NCBI GenBank assembly: GCA_019314085.1
Contig: JAFCZZ010000140.1
Location: 1-6,457, forward strand
Source of the DNA: Deltaproteobacteria bacterium
Lineage (GTDB): Bacteria > Desulfobacterota > Syntrophia > Syntrophales > UBA2210
Direction of reading: 5' to 3'
Length of the DNA: 6,457 bases
Shown in pieces: positions 1 through 5,743 of the stretch (position 1 is its first letter; each line of letters opens with the position of its first letter). The notes below the pieces were generated by a model that saw only the letters and a program-made list of their open reading frames with translations, made no database searches and was not told where the DNA came from. The position numbers were made by a program, and so were the translations under genes.

Positions 1-29
1 ACGATATCATCTAGGTTGGGGGCGGTCAA
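1..29 (-). promoter_or_regulatory. possible sigma70-like promoter leading leftward out of the window
   Basis: On the minus strand TTGACC (24-29) lies 17 nt upstream of TATCGT (1-6). This is a 5/6 match to the -35 consensus, a 4/6 match to the -10 consensus, and ideal spacing. It sits just beyond the operon terminator, where a promoter for a separate leftward unit would be expected. The -10 element touches the window edge, so no transcription start or downstream gene can be seen. The call is weak, since such matches occur by chance. The rest of 1-93 shows no gene. Confidence 0.2.
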
Positions 30-94
30 TCGGGCATCGGGCTGAACCGTATTGGAAATTGTTCCTAGGACTTTAGATGTAGAGGGCTTACTTT

Positions 95-125
95 GAAAAC
101 AAGAGCACCCCGAGATCGAGGTGCT
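95..125 (-). terminator. intrinsic terminator closing the leftward operon
   Basis: On the minus strand, bases 125 to 104 form a 9-bp stem (AGCACCTCG pairing with CGGGGTGCT, one G-U pair) with a 4-nt AUCU loop. It is followed at once by a T-rich tail (CTTGTTTTC, 103-95). It begins 21 nt after the stop codon of the last gene (147-386). Stem, short loop and U-tract together fit a Rho-independent terminator, and this is the only good one seen downstream of the gene series. Confidence 0.8.
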
Positions 126-146
126 ATAGAGAGGGTGGGCAAAAGT

Positions 147-386
147 TCAGGCTAGGCGGCCTTTGAGCTCCGCCACCTCGACCCTGAGTTCGCCTATGGC
201 CTCCTTCAGCTCATGGATGGTATCGTTGAGGTTCCCCATCGTTCCCCGCATGGCGGAAATGTCCCTGGACATCTGGAGGGTGACGAGGATCATAATATCG
301 TTGCCCCTGACCTTCCCCCCGGTCATCAGCCTCTGAAGCGCTTTATCCGCCAGGGGCGTGAGTATTGCGATAAGGCTCTCTTCCAT
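147..386 (-). CDS. small coiled-coil protein, 79 aa, last gene of the operon
   Basis: No family is recognised. Residues 4-19 are a mildly hydrophobic helix (LIAILTPLADKALQRL), followed by a GGKVRGND turn. The C-terminal half from about residue 40 is a predicted coiled coil, with hydrophobic residues at heptad-like spacing and many Glu and Lys (motif IHELKEAIGELRVEVAELKG). The ATG directly follows the stop of the 36-aa gene (TAGATG), and a GGGAG ribosome site lies 6 nt upstream inside that gene's last codons, so translation is probably coupled. The terminator follows 21 nt after the stop. Small coiled-coil proteins at the end of phage structural operons can be lysis accessories (XhlA-like) or virion-associated proteins. 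No convincing transmembrane segment is seen at the C-terminus where XhlA would have one, so the function is left open. Confidence 0.8.
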   Translation of the reverse strand: MEESLIAILTPLADKALQRLMTGGKVRGNDIMILVTLQMSRDISAMRGTMGNLNDTIHELKEAIGELRVEVAELKGRLA

Positions 387-497
387 CTATTTCTCCCTTT
401 CCAGGCACCTCTCGCAATGATCCAGGATGCGCTCAAGCAAACGGATGAGAGCTGCCATCTGCTGAAGAAGGTCTCTTATCGGGCATTCCTCTTTCAT
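387..497 (-). CDS. 36-aa Cys-containing helical microprotein
   Basis: This is a very short gene, supported mainly by its context. The ATG at 497 has GGGAG 4 nt upstream. Its stop TAG (387-389) abuts the ATG of the next gene. Its start overlaps as ATGA the stop codon that the upstream gene would have without the 28-bp duplication. The product starts MKEECPIRDLL and is one amphipathic helix, with Ile, Leu and Met at positions 7, 10, 11, 14, 17, 18, 20, 21, 24 and 25. Cysteines fall at 5, 28 and 31, the last two as CERC. It could oligomerise as a coiled coil, pair with the following coiled-coil protein, or bind a metal through the CxxC. No family is recognised. With the frameshifted upstream gene now ending at 585, coupling from that gene is probably lost. 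Confidence 0.65.
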   Translation of the reverse strand: MKEECPIRDLLQQMAALIRLLERILDHCERCLEREK

Positions 498-592
498 GTT
501 ACTCCCAGTATGTTCTCTATCGCCCAGCGTGCGTCCTCAACGCCCTGGTCGCCCCTGATGCGGCGGATCTGCTCCAGGAAGTCATCAACCGA
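494..592 (-). pseudogene. detached 3' end of the Cys/Tyr-rich gene (frameshifted remnant)
   Basis: Reading through a single copy of the 28-bp repeat, the Cys/Tyr-rich gene continues from ...SQWGAPI into SVDDFLEQIRRIRGDQ, and ends in ENILGVT at a TGA (494-496). The 32 residues are of ordinary composition and form a plausible charged helix. The TGA overlaps the ATG of the 36-aa gene as ATGA, the kind of junction used in this tight operon. In the present sequence the segment is out of frame and has no start codon of its own. It is therefore best read as the original C-terminus, cut off by the duplication. The observed 226 aa would become 247 aa with one copy removed. Confidence 0.75.
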
Positions 593-1265
593 TATCGGGG
601 CGCCCCACTGGGAGATGTAGTATCGGGGCGCCCCACTGGGAGATGTAGGAATTGATTGGCGAGGCGTGGGCCGTCAGGCATTGGCTGTAGTTGTAGTCAG
701 CGCAGGCAGCCAGCTGGCTCTCGGCGGCAGTGGCCAGCCAAGCGTCCATCTTCTCATCATGCAACTCCTTCAGACGGGCTGCCATCTCCTTCCAGAGATC
801 ATTGGGCCTGGCTGTCAGGTTCGAGATCACAGCTTGGCAGACATCCGTCGGAAGCACTGCATATGGGCGGTAGTACCCGTAGCAAACATATGCTACGCCC
901 ATGTAGTTCCCCGGGTAGTAGAGGTAGGCTGCCAGGTAGGTTCTCCCCAGGGCATACTCATCACCGGGGGCGTACTCCTCAGCCACCTGGTCGGCAGCCT
1001 CCTGATAGGCCCGGTCGCTCTGAGAGGCCATGAAACCGCAGGGGCTTGAGACGACAACACCCCAGGCGGCGCCGTAGCCCGGCTCGGTGCAGTTATAGAC
1101 AGGGAGAGATCTAAAATATTCCAAAGTTGGGTCGAGGTGCTGGTTGCAGAAGACATACTCCAGCACCTGCCTCATCTGTGAGGCATCGAGCATGGCCGGA
1201 GGCGCGAACGGCGCCATCTGGACATTTAACTCCCTAACCTCTCTTGGCTTTAGTGTTATCGCCAT
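585..1265 (-). CDS. Cys- and Tyr-rich protein of unknown function, C-terminus frameshifted
   Basis: The product is 226 aa as read. The start chosen is ATG 1265 (MAITLKPREV), with GGAGG 6 nt upstream. A longer GTG start at 1334 would overlap the previous gene and has no such site. Residues 1-23 closely match the inter-domain strand of the preceding gene (RELNVQMAPFAPP against RELNVQMTPLPPP). The body has seven cysteines (40, 59, 76, 128, 143, 188, 196) and a Tyr-rich stretch at about 98-136 (LAAYLYYPGNYMGVAYVCYG). This suggests a disulphide-bonded extracellular or virion-surface domain. A charged helix at about 157-175 follows. The last 11 residues are an artefact of the 28-bp duplication; the unduplicated form would be 247 aa. 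No family is recognised. Its position after a membrane-anchored beta-sandwich gene suggests the two act together, which is inference. Confidence 0.8.
   Translation of the reverse strand: MAITLKPREVRELNVQMAPFAPPAMLDASQMRQVLEYVFCNQHLDPTLEYFRSLPVYNCTEPGYGAAWGVVVSSPCGFMASQSDRAYQEAADQVAEEYAPGDEYALGRTYLAAYLYYPGNYMGVAYVCYGYYRPYAVLPTDVCQAVISNLTARPNDLWKEMAARLKELHDEKMDAWLATAAESQLAACADYNYSQCLTAHASPINSYISQWGAPILHLPVGRPDIG
593..648 (-). repeat. exact 28-bp tandem duplication (two copies)
   Basis: Bases 593-620 and 621-648 are identical 28-mers joined head to tail. Each holds the perfect 10-bp palindrome GGGGCGCCCC (597-606 and 625-634), which can form a hairpin and favour replication slippage. Because 28 is not a multiple of 3, the extra copy changes the reading frame of the minus-strand gene that crosses it. 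In that gene the repeat encodes first YISQWGAPI, and then, shifted, LHLPVGRPDI before a stop at 585. Confidence 0.97.
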
Positions 1266-1701
1266 CTCAGTCCTCCTATAGGACAAGTGTCTCGTATCCT
1301 TCCTTCTGGAACACCACACGGTAAGTCCCTGCACGAATGTCCGAGATTATGTAGTTGCCACCACTGTCTGTGTAGGCGCTGTAGCCGTCAACCGTCACCA
1401 GCACCCCGGCCACAGGTGCCCCGGTCTCGGCGTCGGTGACTGTCCCAAAGAGCGTAGCTGTTGGCGGCGGCAGCGGTGTCATCTGGACATTCAGCTCCCT
1501 ACTCTCGCCGGGTGATAATGTTACTGGCATCTCTATCTCCTCATATCCCTCTTTTTGGAATATGACATCGTAGGTGCCTGGATGCAAGCCAATAAACTCA
1601 TAGTAGCCGCCGGAATCAGTGACGGTCTGCTGATCATCGACAGTTACCAGCACGTCCACCAGGGGCTCACCTGTAGTGGCCTCGGTGACGATGCCATATA
1701 G
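1201..1701 (-). repeat. two tandem 83-aa domain repeats spanning two genes
   Basis: Copy 1 starts at LYGIVT (residue 37 of the anchored protein, base 1701) and copy 2 at LFGTVT (residue 120, base 1452), a period of 249 nt. Copy 2 runs past the stop at 1276-1278 and resumes in another frame at 1265. There the DNA again matches copy 1: CATCTGGACATT with CTCCCTA on the plus strand occurs at both 1215-1237 and 1480-1502. At the break, copy 2 carries about 15 extra bases including the in-frame TAG, and about 2 fewer bases before the ATG. Confidence 0.8.
1271..1276 (-). promoter_or_regulatory. strong ribosome site setting the start at 1265
   Basis: GGAGGA on the minus strand lies 6 nt before ATG 1265, with its first G being the last base of the upstream gene's TAG (1276-1278). 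It shows that the downstream reading frame is independently translated, despite its protein homology to the upstream gene. It also decides against the longer start at 1334. Confidence 0.8.
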
Positions 1702-1809
1702 GTTTGCCAGCCCAGGCGCTGGCTTTGCTGGCCTTGTGATTAGGTAGATGCCGAGGAGCCCAAGGCCAACAGCGCTTGCCCCTAATGCCATCTTCTTACC
1801 GTCTTTCAT
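1276..1809 (-). CDS. membrane-anchored protein with two carboxypeptidase-regulatory-like domains, second one incomplete
   Basis: The product is 177 aa. Residues 7-25 (MALGASAVGLGLLGIYLIT), after a basic KDGKK start, form a signal anchor or signal peptide. A Pro-rich spacer (RPAKPAPG) follows. Domain 1 (about 37-116) and domain 2 (about 120-177) are tandem copies of a transthyretin-like beta-sandwich (CarboxypepD_reg type). Both show the pattern G-V/T-x-T-x-x-x-T-G-x-P, then TDSGG-Y, GTY and FQKEGYE. Domain 2 stops at GYETLVL and lacks the last strand present in domain 1 (MPVTLSPGESRELNVQM); the counterpart opens the next gene. The start ATG 1809 has GAGGGG 5 nt upstream, and an in-frame TGA lies just above it. 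These domains serve as stalks or adhesion modules in surface and phage proteins. The likely role is a membrane- or virion-displayed stalk; the exact function is unknown. Confidence 0.88.
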   Translation of the reverse strand: MKDGKKMALGASAVGLGLLGIYLITRPAKPAPGLANLYGIVTEATTGEPLVDVLVTVDDQQTVTDSGGYYEFIGLHPGTYDVIFQKEGYEEIEMPVTLSPGESRELNVQMTPLPPPTATLFGTVTDAETGAPVAGVLVTVDGYSAYTDSGGNYIISDIRAGTYRVVFQKEGYETLVL

Positions 1810-1852
1810 CGCTTCCCCTCAGATATTGACAAATCTCGATTTTGTGCAACAC
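1796..1852 (-). CDS. possible 18-residue leader peptide overlapping the next gene start
   Basis: GTG 1852 follows a very good ribosome site (GGGGGAGGAG, 1857-1866, with GGAGG 6 nt from the GTG). It opens 18 codons (MLHKIEICQYLRGSDERR if the GTG is read as Met) ending at TAA 1796-1798. This overlaps the first codons of the membrane-anchored gene by 14 nt in another frame. It fills most of the otherwise empty 56-nt gap after the tailspike gene, and could couple translation of the anchored protein. Without homologues or codon statistics it may be a chance ORF, and the strong site may be a relic. Confidence 0.3.
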   Translation of the reverse strand: MLHKIEICQYLRGSDERR

Positions 1853-1865
1853 GGATCTCCTCCCC

Positions 1866-4085
1866 CTAATCTGCCATTTCCGCTATCTGCAAAATCAGCA
1901 TTACCTCACCAGCACCGGTCTTGCCGCCAGCGGTGCCCACGGTCACCGTGTCTCCAGCGGCAATCACAGAGTTAGTGAGGTCGCCTATGCGAAAATATTT
2001 CTTGTAGCCCTTATCCTTACTTGCTTCGCTGGTTGAGACGTCGAAGTAATCATCATCCAAAGCAACACCGTCTTGGTATCTGCCTATACGGATGTCTACC
2101 CCCGGGTCAGCAGATGATGCCTCAGTATAAACCACAGCGTAGCCAACGAGTAAGCAGGGTACATTAGCATGAAAAACCTCGATGTCTGTTGCCACCCCCG
2201 ATAGGTCAAGTGAAGTTGATCGTACCTCACGGTCGAAGCTGAAGTTGGTGCCTGAACTGGTATTCGTATAGCCCGTAGTGGCATTCCCCCGCAGGTTGTT
2301 GCCCTTTAAGGTGATATAATCAGCATCATCCTGAATTCTAATTCCAGTGCCCTGGGTCTTGGCAACCTGATCGTCATAGCAGTGATTACCGGTGAGAAGG
2401 ATATCGCTTGCCGCCCCCATTATCAGGATGCCATAGTCCCAGCTGGCGCTCTGGCCGTTGTTCTTGGAGATGCAGGCTTCAATGAGTCCCCGGGTCACCC
2501 CGTTGAGTACCAGTCCGGCCAAGTAGGCCCCTTCAGATATCGCACCCACTAGTTGGACATCGTTATGAGCTTCGCAGCTGAAGTTTTGGTCAGTCGCAGA
2601 CTCCCTGAACCAGCAACCTTTTATCCGGATGCGGTGGATTGTCCCTGTTCCGGACTTTTGGATATAGCAGTTGTTGCCGTTGTTCTTTTGAGAGGTGCAG
2701 CCCTCAATGAGGAGTTCCTCAAGGTCGCTATCACCAGTATCAACATGCAGGCCATGATTACCGGCACCGGAAATGTAGACATTGCGCAGATGGACCGCCG
2801 TGCCACCGATCGGATTGATCCGCACGCCCGTATCACTGGCATCAAGGCACCGAACATTGGAGAAGGAAAGGTATTCGGGAGACGTCGCATCTACAAATAT
2901 GCTGTGTTTACCTCCACGAACTATTTCGCCACCGTCAACTTGGATACTGCCCACATGAGTAGCGCCTGTAATATAGATACCATAGTGGTTAGCGGCAGGT
3001 TCCAAGTGCATCTGGGACAGTTTTATATCGTCTACCTCAGCGGCAATCCTGGCGCACTCAAGCCCACAGCCCCTGGCAGCGAAGTTAGTAAGCTGGATAT
3101 TCCACGCTTTGGTAGTGCCGTCAGTCCCAACGCCATGTATCAAAAAACCATTCGAGCCATGGTCAATAACTTCGCAGTTGACCCATTTTATGTGACCGAT
3201 TCGCCTGGATCCACCAAAGGCAGCAGCAGCCGCAGAGGCAGTATGGTTCTGGTTGTAGCTCAAGCAGTTGGAGATGAGGATATTTTCGATTAGCTTATCC
3301 TTATCGGGCGGATCGTTGTCAGCCTCAAGCGAGACGCAACTGCGGCCGCCATTCAGTACCATGACATTGTTGACAATGAAGTTGCGGTAGGTGCCCGGGT
3401 TGGTGAAGCTGTAGATATAGACGCCCAAATCCCCTGCGGTCTCGCCGTCAAGCACGACAATCAAGCCATCAACTATGCAGTTGTTGCACTCGTTGAGGCC
3501 TACCATGCCGCCGATAAGGTTCTGGCCTATGAGATAGCCATAGCAGCTCTTTACATATACCCGGTCGCAACGCACGAAGTCGAGGGCGCCCTCCCAGGTA
3601 TTGGTGATGTACAGGTCCTCGCACAGGCAATCGGTGACATTGGTGAAGCGGAGGCCGCCACCTGCCGTCTGGTTGCCCTTGTTGCCGTCGATGGAGAGGC
3701 TGCGGACAACGATATTATTGTTTCCACCAACAGGATCCGAGTTTTGAATCAAGTAGTCGTTTACACCGTTGTTGATATAGAGGACTGTGGCTCTCCCCTG
3801 GCCCTTAAAGGTGATGGTTGAGGGGCAGCGGATAATTGCCCCGCAGTAGAAGGTTCCATTCAAGAGTATGACCCTTCCACCGGTCGCAGGTAGGGCGTCA
3901 AAAGCTGCTTGTATCTCCACGTGGTCATCGGTGCCGTCGCATACCTGGATGCGGCCACCAAATAAGACCTTGGCGACCCTTGCTGCCGCCTTGATCAGCG
4001 TTGGGCTATCAGCGGGCACGACCACTGCCGTCGCTGTTATCACCATCGAGAGTCCAGCTATGGGGAGCTGTGGCAACTTAGGCAT
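1866..4085 (-). CDS. right-handed beta-helix tailspike-like protein
   Basis: The product is 739 aa. Residues about 48-80 carry the entry motif of pectate-lyase-3/tailspike beta-helix proteins (CDGTDDHVEIQAAFDALPA, then GGRVILLNGTF). About fifteen rungs of 22-28 residues follow to about residue 615, each with a hydrophobic strand, often Asn or Cys, then Gly (for example NCIVDGLIVV, ENILISNCLS, DYITLKGNNL). Cys and Asn recur at equivalent rung positions, as in stacked ladders. Residues about 619-739 form a separate C-terminal beta domain (IGRYQDGVALDDDYFD, DTVTVGTAGGKTGAGEV), probably for trimerisation or capping. The likely role is a homotrimeric spike that binds or degrades a host surface polysaccharide; catalytic residues cannot be assigned by eye. 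An in-frame TAG lies shortly upstream of ATG 4085, and the ribosome site is weak (GGTGGTG). It starts 29 nt after the preceding structural gene. There is no signal peptide. Confidence 0.85.
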   Translation of the reverse strand: MPKLPQLPIAGLSMVITATAVVVPADSPTLIKAAARVAKVLFGGRIQVCDGTDDHVEIQAAFDALPATGGRVILLNGTFYCGAIIRCPSTITFKGQGRATVLYINNGVNDYLIQNSDPVGGNNNIVVRSLSIDGNKGNQTAGGGLRFTNVTDCLCEDLYITNTWEGALDFVRCDRVYVKSCYGYLIGQNLIGGMVGLNECNNCIVDGLIVVLDGETAGDLGVYIYSFTNPGTYRNFIVNNVMVLNGGRSCVSLEADNDPPDKDKLIENILISNCLSYNQNHTASAAAAAFGGSRRIGHIKWVNCEVIDHGSNGFLIHGVGTDGTTKAWNIQLTNFAARGCGLECARIAAEVDDIKLSQMHLEPAANHYGIYITGATHVGSIQVDGGEIVRGGKHSIFVDATSPEYLSFSNVRCLDASDTGVRINPIGGTAVHLRNVYISGAGNHGLHVDTGDSDLEELLIEGCTSQKNNGNNCYIQKSGTGTIHRIRIKGCWFRESATDQNFSCEAHNDVQLVGAISEGAYLAGLVLNGVTRGLIEACISKNNGQSASWDYGILIMGAASDILLTGNHCYDDQVAKTQGTGIRIQDDADYITLKGNNLRGNATTGYTNTSSGTNFSFDREVRSTSLDLSGVATDIEVFHANVPCLLVGYAVVYTEASSADPGVDIRIGRYQDGVALDDDYFDVSTSEASKDKGYKKYFRIGDLTNSVIAAGDTVTVGTAGGKTGAGEVMLILQIAEMAD

Positions 4086-4114
4086 CAGTGCACCACCACT
4101 CTATGATTGCGGTC

Positions 4115-4990
4115 CTATGCATTCGGCCTCACTATCTCGCTCACCCTCATCAGCCTCATCGTCGCATCCGCCGAGTACCTGAAGTTGACCGAGTCCCCAT
4201 CATGGACGGCCATGTCGAAGAGATAGAGGCCGTCCGCGATGAGGTCTGAGCCTGAGTTGAACTCCACGCCTACTGTCGTTGAGTCCCTGGTTACCCTGGC
4301 GCTGAAGACGCCTGCCGCTGAGAAACAGGTCATGACGCGGAAGAGGCTCGGCGGATTGGACGGCGTGATGTCCGACGAGAGGATATCGGTGGCAGCGGTG
4401 ACGGCCGCATTGTGTTCAGAGACCTTCTCTATGGCGTGGTACCTTGCCAGCCGTATGACATAGACAGAAGTGCTGTCCGGCCTTGTCGTCCAGTCAGCCG
4501 TGGTCACGAGGCGGTTTTCGTCATTGGACTCTATGATTCTCGTCTGGCCTGCCCCTTTGCCCTCGACGATGGCAAGCTCGTAGCCAGCCCATATATTGGT
4601 CTGCCAGAACTGGTTCCGATCAATGAGCGTATTGTCCCCTCCTGATGCGGCTTTCCCCCAGTGAACAACGGCTGAGGTGAGGAAATTCAGCTTTGATAGC
4701 AGAGCTTCAAAGCTCGGAACCTTAGGCACTTCTCCGCCGAGTGTAACGATCAGCGCTGCAAGATTCTCATTCAGGCTGTTGAGGGTTCCTATCAGTTCTT
4801 CGAGTGGTGTAGCAGCAGGGGGTGCAGGGGCAGGGACAGGCTCGCCACTGAGGAGCCGATATAGGTCGATAAGCGTTAGCGCAATGAAATCCAGCCTTTC
4901 ATCGGTCGGTGACAGTGCCTCCCGCAACCGCTCGAACCAGGTGAGACGCTCCGCCAGCCACTGCTCGTAGGAGGGCAATTGCATTGCCAT
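4115..4990 (-). CDS. phage structural protein with helical N-terminus and beta-sandwich C-terminus
   Basis: The product is 291 aa. Residues about 6-48 are helical (WLAERLTWFERLREAL, DFIALTLIDLYRLL). A Pro/Ala linker (PVPAPAPPAA) covers 51-60, and a second helical, coiled-coil-like part about 63-105 (EELIGTLNSLNENLAALIV). Residues about 127-180 hold a beta module seen in several phage structural proteins (WAGYELAIVEGKGAGQTRII, then DWTTRPDSTSVYVI). Residues about 215-291 form a final beta domain (ADGLYLFDMAVHDGDSVNFR). ATG 4990 has GAGG 8 nt upstream, overlapping the stop of the fibre gene; ATG 4984 is an in-frame alternative. Its place between a fibre-like gene and the tailspike suggests a baseplate or adaptor component. 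That role is inferred from architecture and context, since no specific family was recognised. Confidence 0.8.
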   Translation of the reverse strand: MAMQLPSYEQWLAERLTWFERLREALSPTDERLDFIALTLIDLYRLLSGEPVPAPAPPAATPLEELIGTLNSLNENLAALIVTLGGEVPKVPSFEALLSKLNFLTSAVVHWGKAASGGDNTLIDRNQFWQTNIWAGYELAIVEGKGAGQTRIIESNDENRLVTTADWTTRPDSTSVYVIRLARYHAIEKVSEHNAAVTAATDILSSDITPSNPPSLFRVMTCFSAAGVFSARVTRDSTTVGVEFNSGSDLIADGLYLFDMAVHDGDSVNFRYSADATMRLMRVSEIVRPNA

Positions 4991-5001
4991 TTAAGCTACC
5001 T

Positions 5002-5463
5002 CTATCTGTGTCCCCAGGCCATCCAGGAGGCGCTGCCAGGGGTGTCGGCGATCCAGGTAAAGCTCTCTGGCCAGACACCGGTGATGCGGGCGTAGCTGAT
5101 GTCAGGCCCGGGGGCCGTTGTCACCACTGGCGTGTCGCCATAGGCTGTGCCGAAGGCAACCGTTGCCTCCACCGAACCTATGGCCACCAGCCGATCCATC
5201 TGGAACAGGGAGTCGAGTTTGGCATCTGTTAGTGTGCCATCCCGTACCTTGGCGCCGGTTACCGCCAGGGTGTCCAGCTTGTCCTCGACAATGGCGGCAT
5301 CACGTATCTTGGTCGTCGTCACTGCCAGGGTGTCCAGCTTGGGGTCTGTCACCGCAGCGTCACGGAGCTTGGCGGTCGTCACCGCCAGGGTGTCGATGTC
5401 GGCCTCCCTGACCTCGGCGTCCAGTATGTTCTCTGACCTTATCCTGCCGTCAAGTATCCTCAT
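5002..5463 (-). CDS. short tail-fibre-like protein with 20-aa repeats and lectin-like tip
   Basis: The product is 153 aa. Residues 1-22 are a degenerate repeat-like start (RILDGRIRSENILDAEVREA). Three 20-residue repeats follow at 23-42, 43-62 and 63-82 (consensus LDTLAVTTxKIRDAAxxxxK), the pattern of a trimeric fibre shaft. Residues about 96-153 resemble the C-terminal receptor-binding domain of phage fibres and H-type lectins: an alternating beta pattern (VEATVAFGTAYGDTPVV), an aromatic FTWIAD, and a closing WMAWG. The likely role is a small trimeric host-binding fibre, shorter than most tail fibres. ATG 5463 has GGAG 7 nt upstream, inside the last codons of the previous gene, whose TAA is 4 nt away. 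The assignment to a fibre is good; the precise fold of the tip is inferred. Confidence 0.82.
   Translation of the reverse strand: MRILDGRIRSENILDAEVREADIDTLAVTTAKLRDAAVTDPKLDTLAVTTTKIRDAAIVEDKLDTLAVTGAKVRDGTLTDAKLDSLFQMDRLVAIGSVEATVAFGTAYGDTPVVTTAPGPDISYARITGVWPESFTWIADTPGSASWMAWGHR
5218..5397 (-). repeat. three 60-nt in-frame repeats in the fibre shaft
   Basis: Three consecutive 60-nt units encode the 20-aa shaft repeats. On the plus strand the phrase GCCAGGGTGTC recurs at 60-nt steps (near 5264, 5324 and 5384). The DNA similarity is high enough for unequal recombination to change copy number, which would lengthen or shorten the fibre shaft without shifting the frame. Confidence 0.9.
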
Positions 5464-5467
5464 CGCC

Positions 5468-5743
5468 TTACTCCAGGTGATAGATGGCTATTATGACGCA
5501 GCTCGCGTCGATGGCGTCCCCAGTCGCCTTGGCCACGCCCAGGAACTTGCAGTCCTCGAGTTCCTCCTTGGGCACATTGGCGGTGAGGCCGGCCCCGACC
5601 GTGACCTGTAACCTGGTTATGGTCTGCTCGCTGGGGCTTGACACACCCTCGCTGGCGTCCGGGGTGAAGACATCGGTGATGGTGACCGTCCTGTCTGCGC
5701 TGCCCTGGTTGTCGATCTTGAGCCCGGTGAGCACCCCCTTCAC
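5468..5743 (-). CDS. small beta-rich phage structural protein
   Basis: The product is about 91 aa from the GTG at 5743, which overlaps the stop of the previous gene as GTGA and would rely on coupled translation, as no ribosome site is seen. The frame stays open upstream to a GTG at 5848 (126 aa), and the residues just before 5743 (QELFDTPAH) look protein-like, so the true start is uncertain. The sequence alternates beta strands (GVLTGLKIDNQ, DRTVTITDVF, TITRLQVTVGAG) and ends with CKFLGVAKATGD and VIIAIYHLE. This resembles small single-domain beta-sandwich decoration or adaptor proteins of virions. No specific family can be named. Its stop lies 4 nt before the fibre gene, so a role next to the fibre (attachment or decoration) is likely but inferred. 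Confidence 0.72.
   Translation of the reverse strand: MKGVLTGLKIDNQGSADRTVTITDVFTPDASEGVSSPSEQTITRLQVTVGAGLTANVPKEELEDCKFLGVAKATGDAIDASCVIIAIYHLE

Noticed and set aside
213..620. 135-aa open frame on the plus strand across the small genes and the 28-bp repeat
   Set aside because: It is antisense to three minus-strand reading frames that join neatly with ribosome sites. Nothing in the protein is recognisable.
593..648. CRISPR repeat
   Set aside because: Two 28-bp copies are directly adjacent with no spacer and lie inside a coding frame.
1266..1334. Longer N-terminus for the Cys/Tyr-rich protein (GTG at 1334)
   Set aside because: It would overlap the coding end of the anchored protein, encodes an unrelated Arg-rich stretch, and has no ribosome site, whereas ATG 1265 has GGAGG at 6 nt.
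1815..1850. Internal promoter in the gap after the tailspike gene
   Set aside because: TTGCAC matches the -35 consensus at only three positions and there is no good -10 element at the right distance.
2553..3293. 246-aa open frame on the plus strand
   Set aside because: It lies wholly antisense to the beta-helix gene, shows no recognisable domain, and arises from the codon bias of the real frame.
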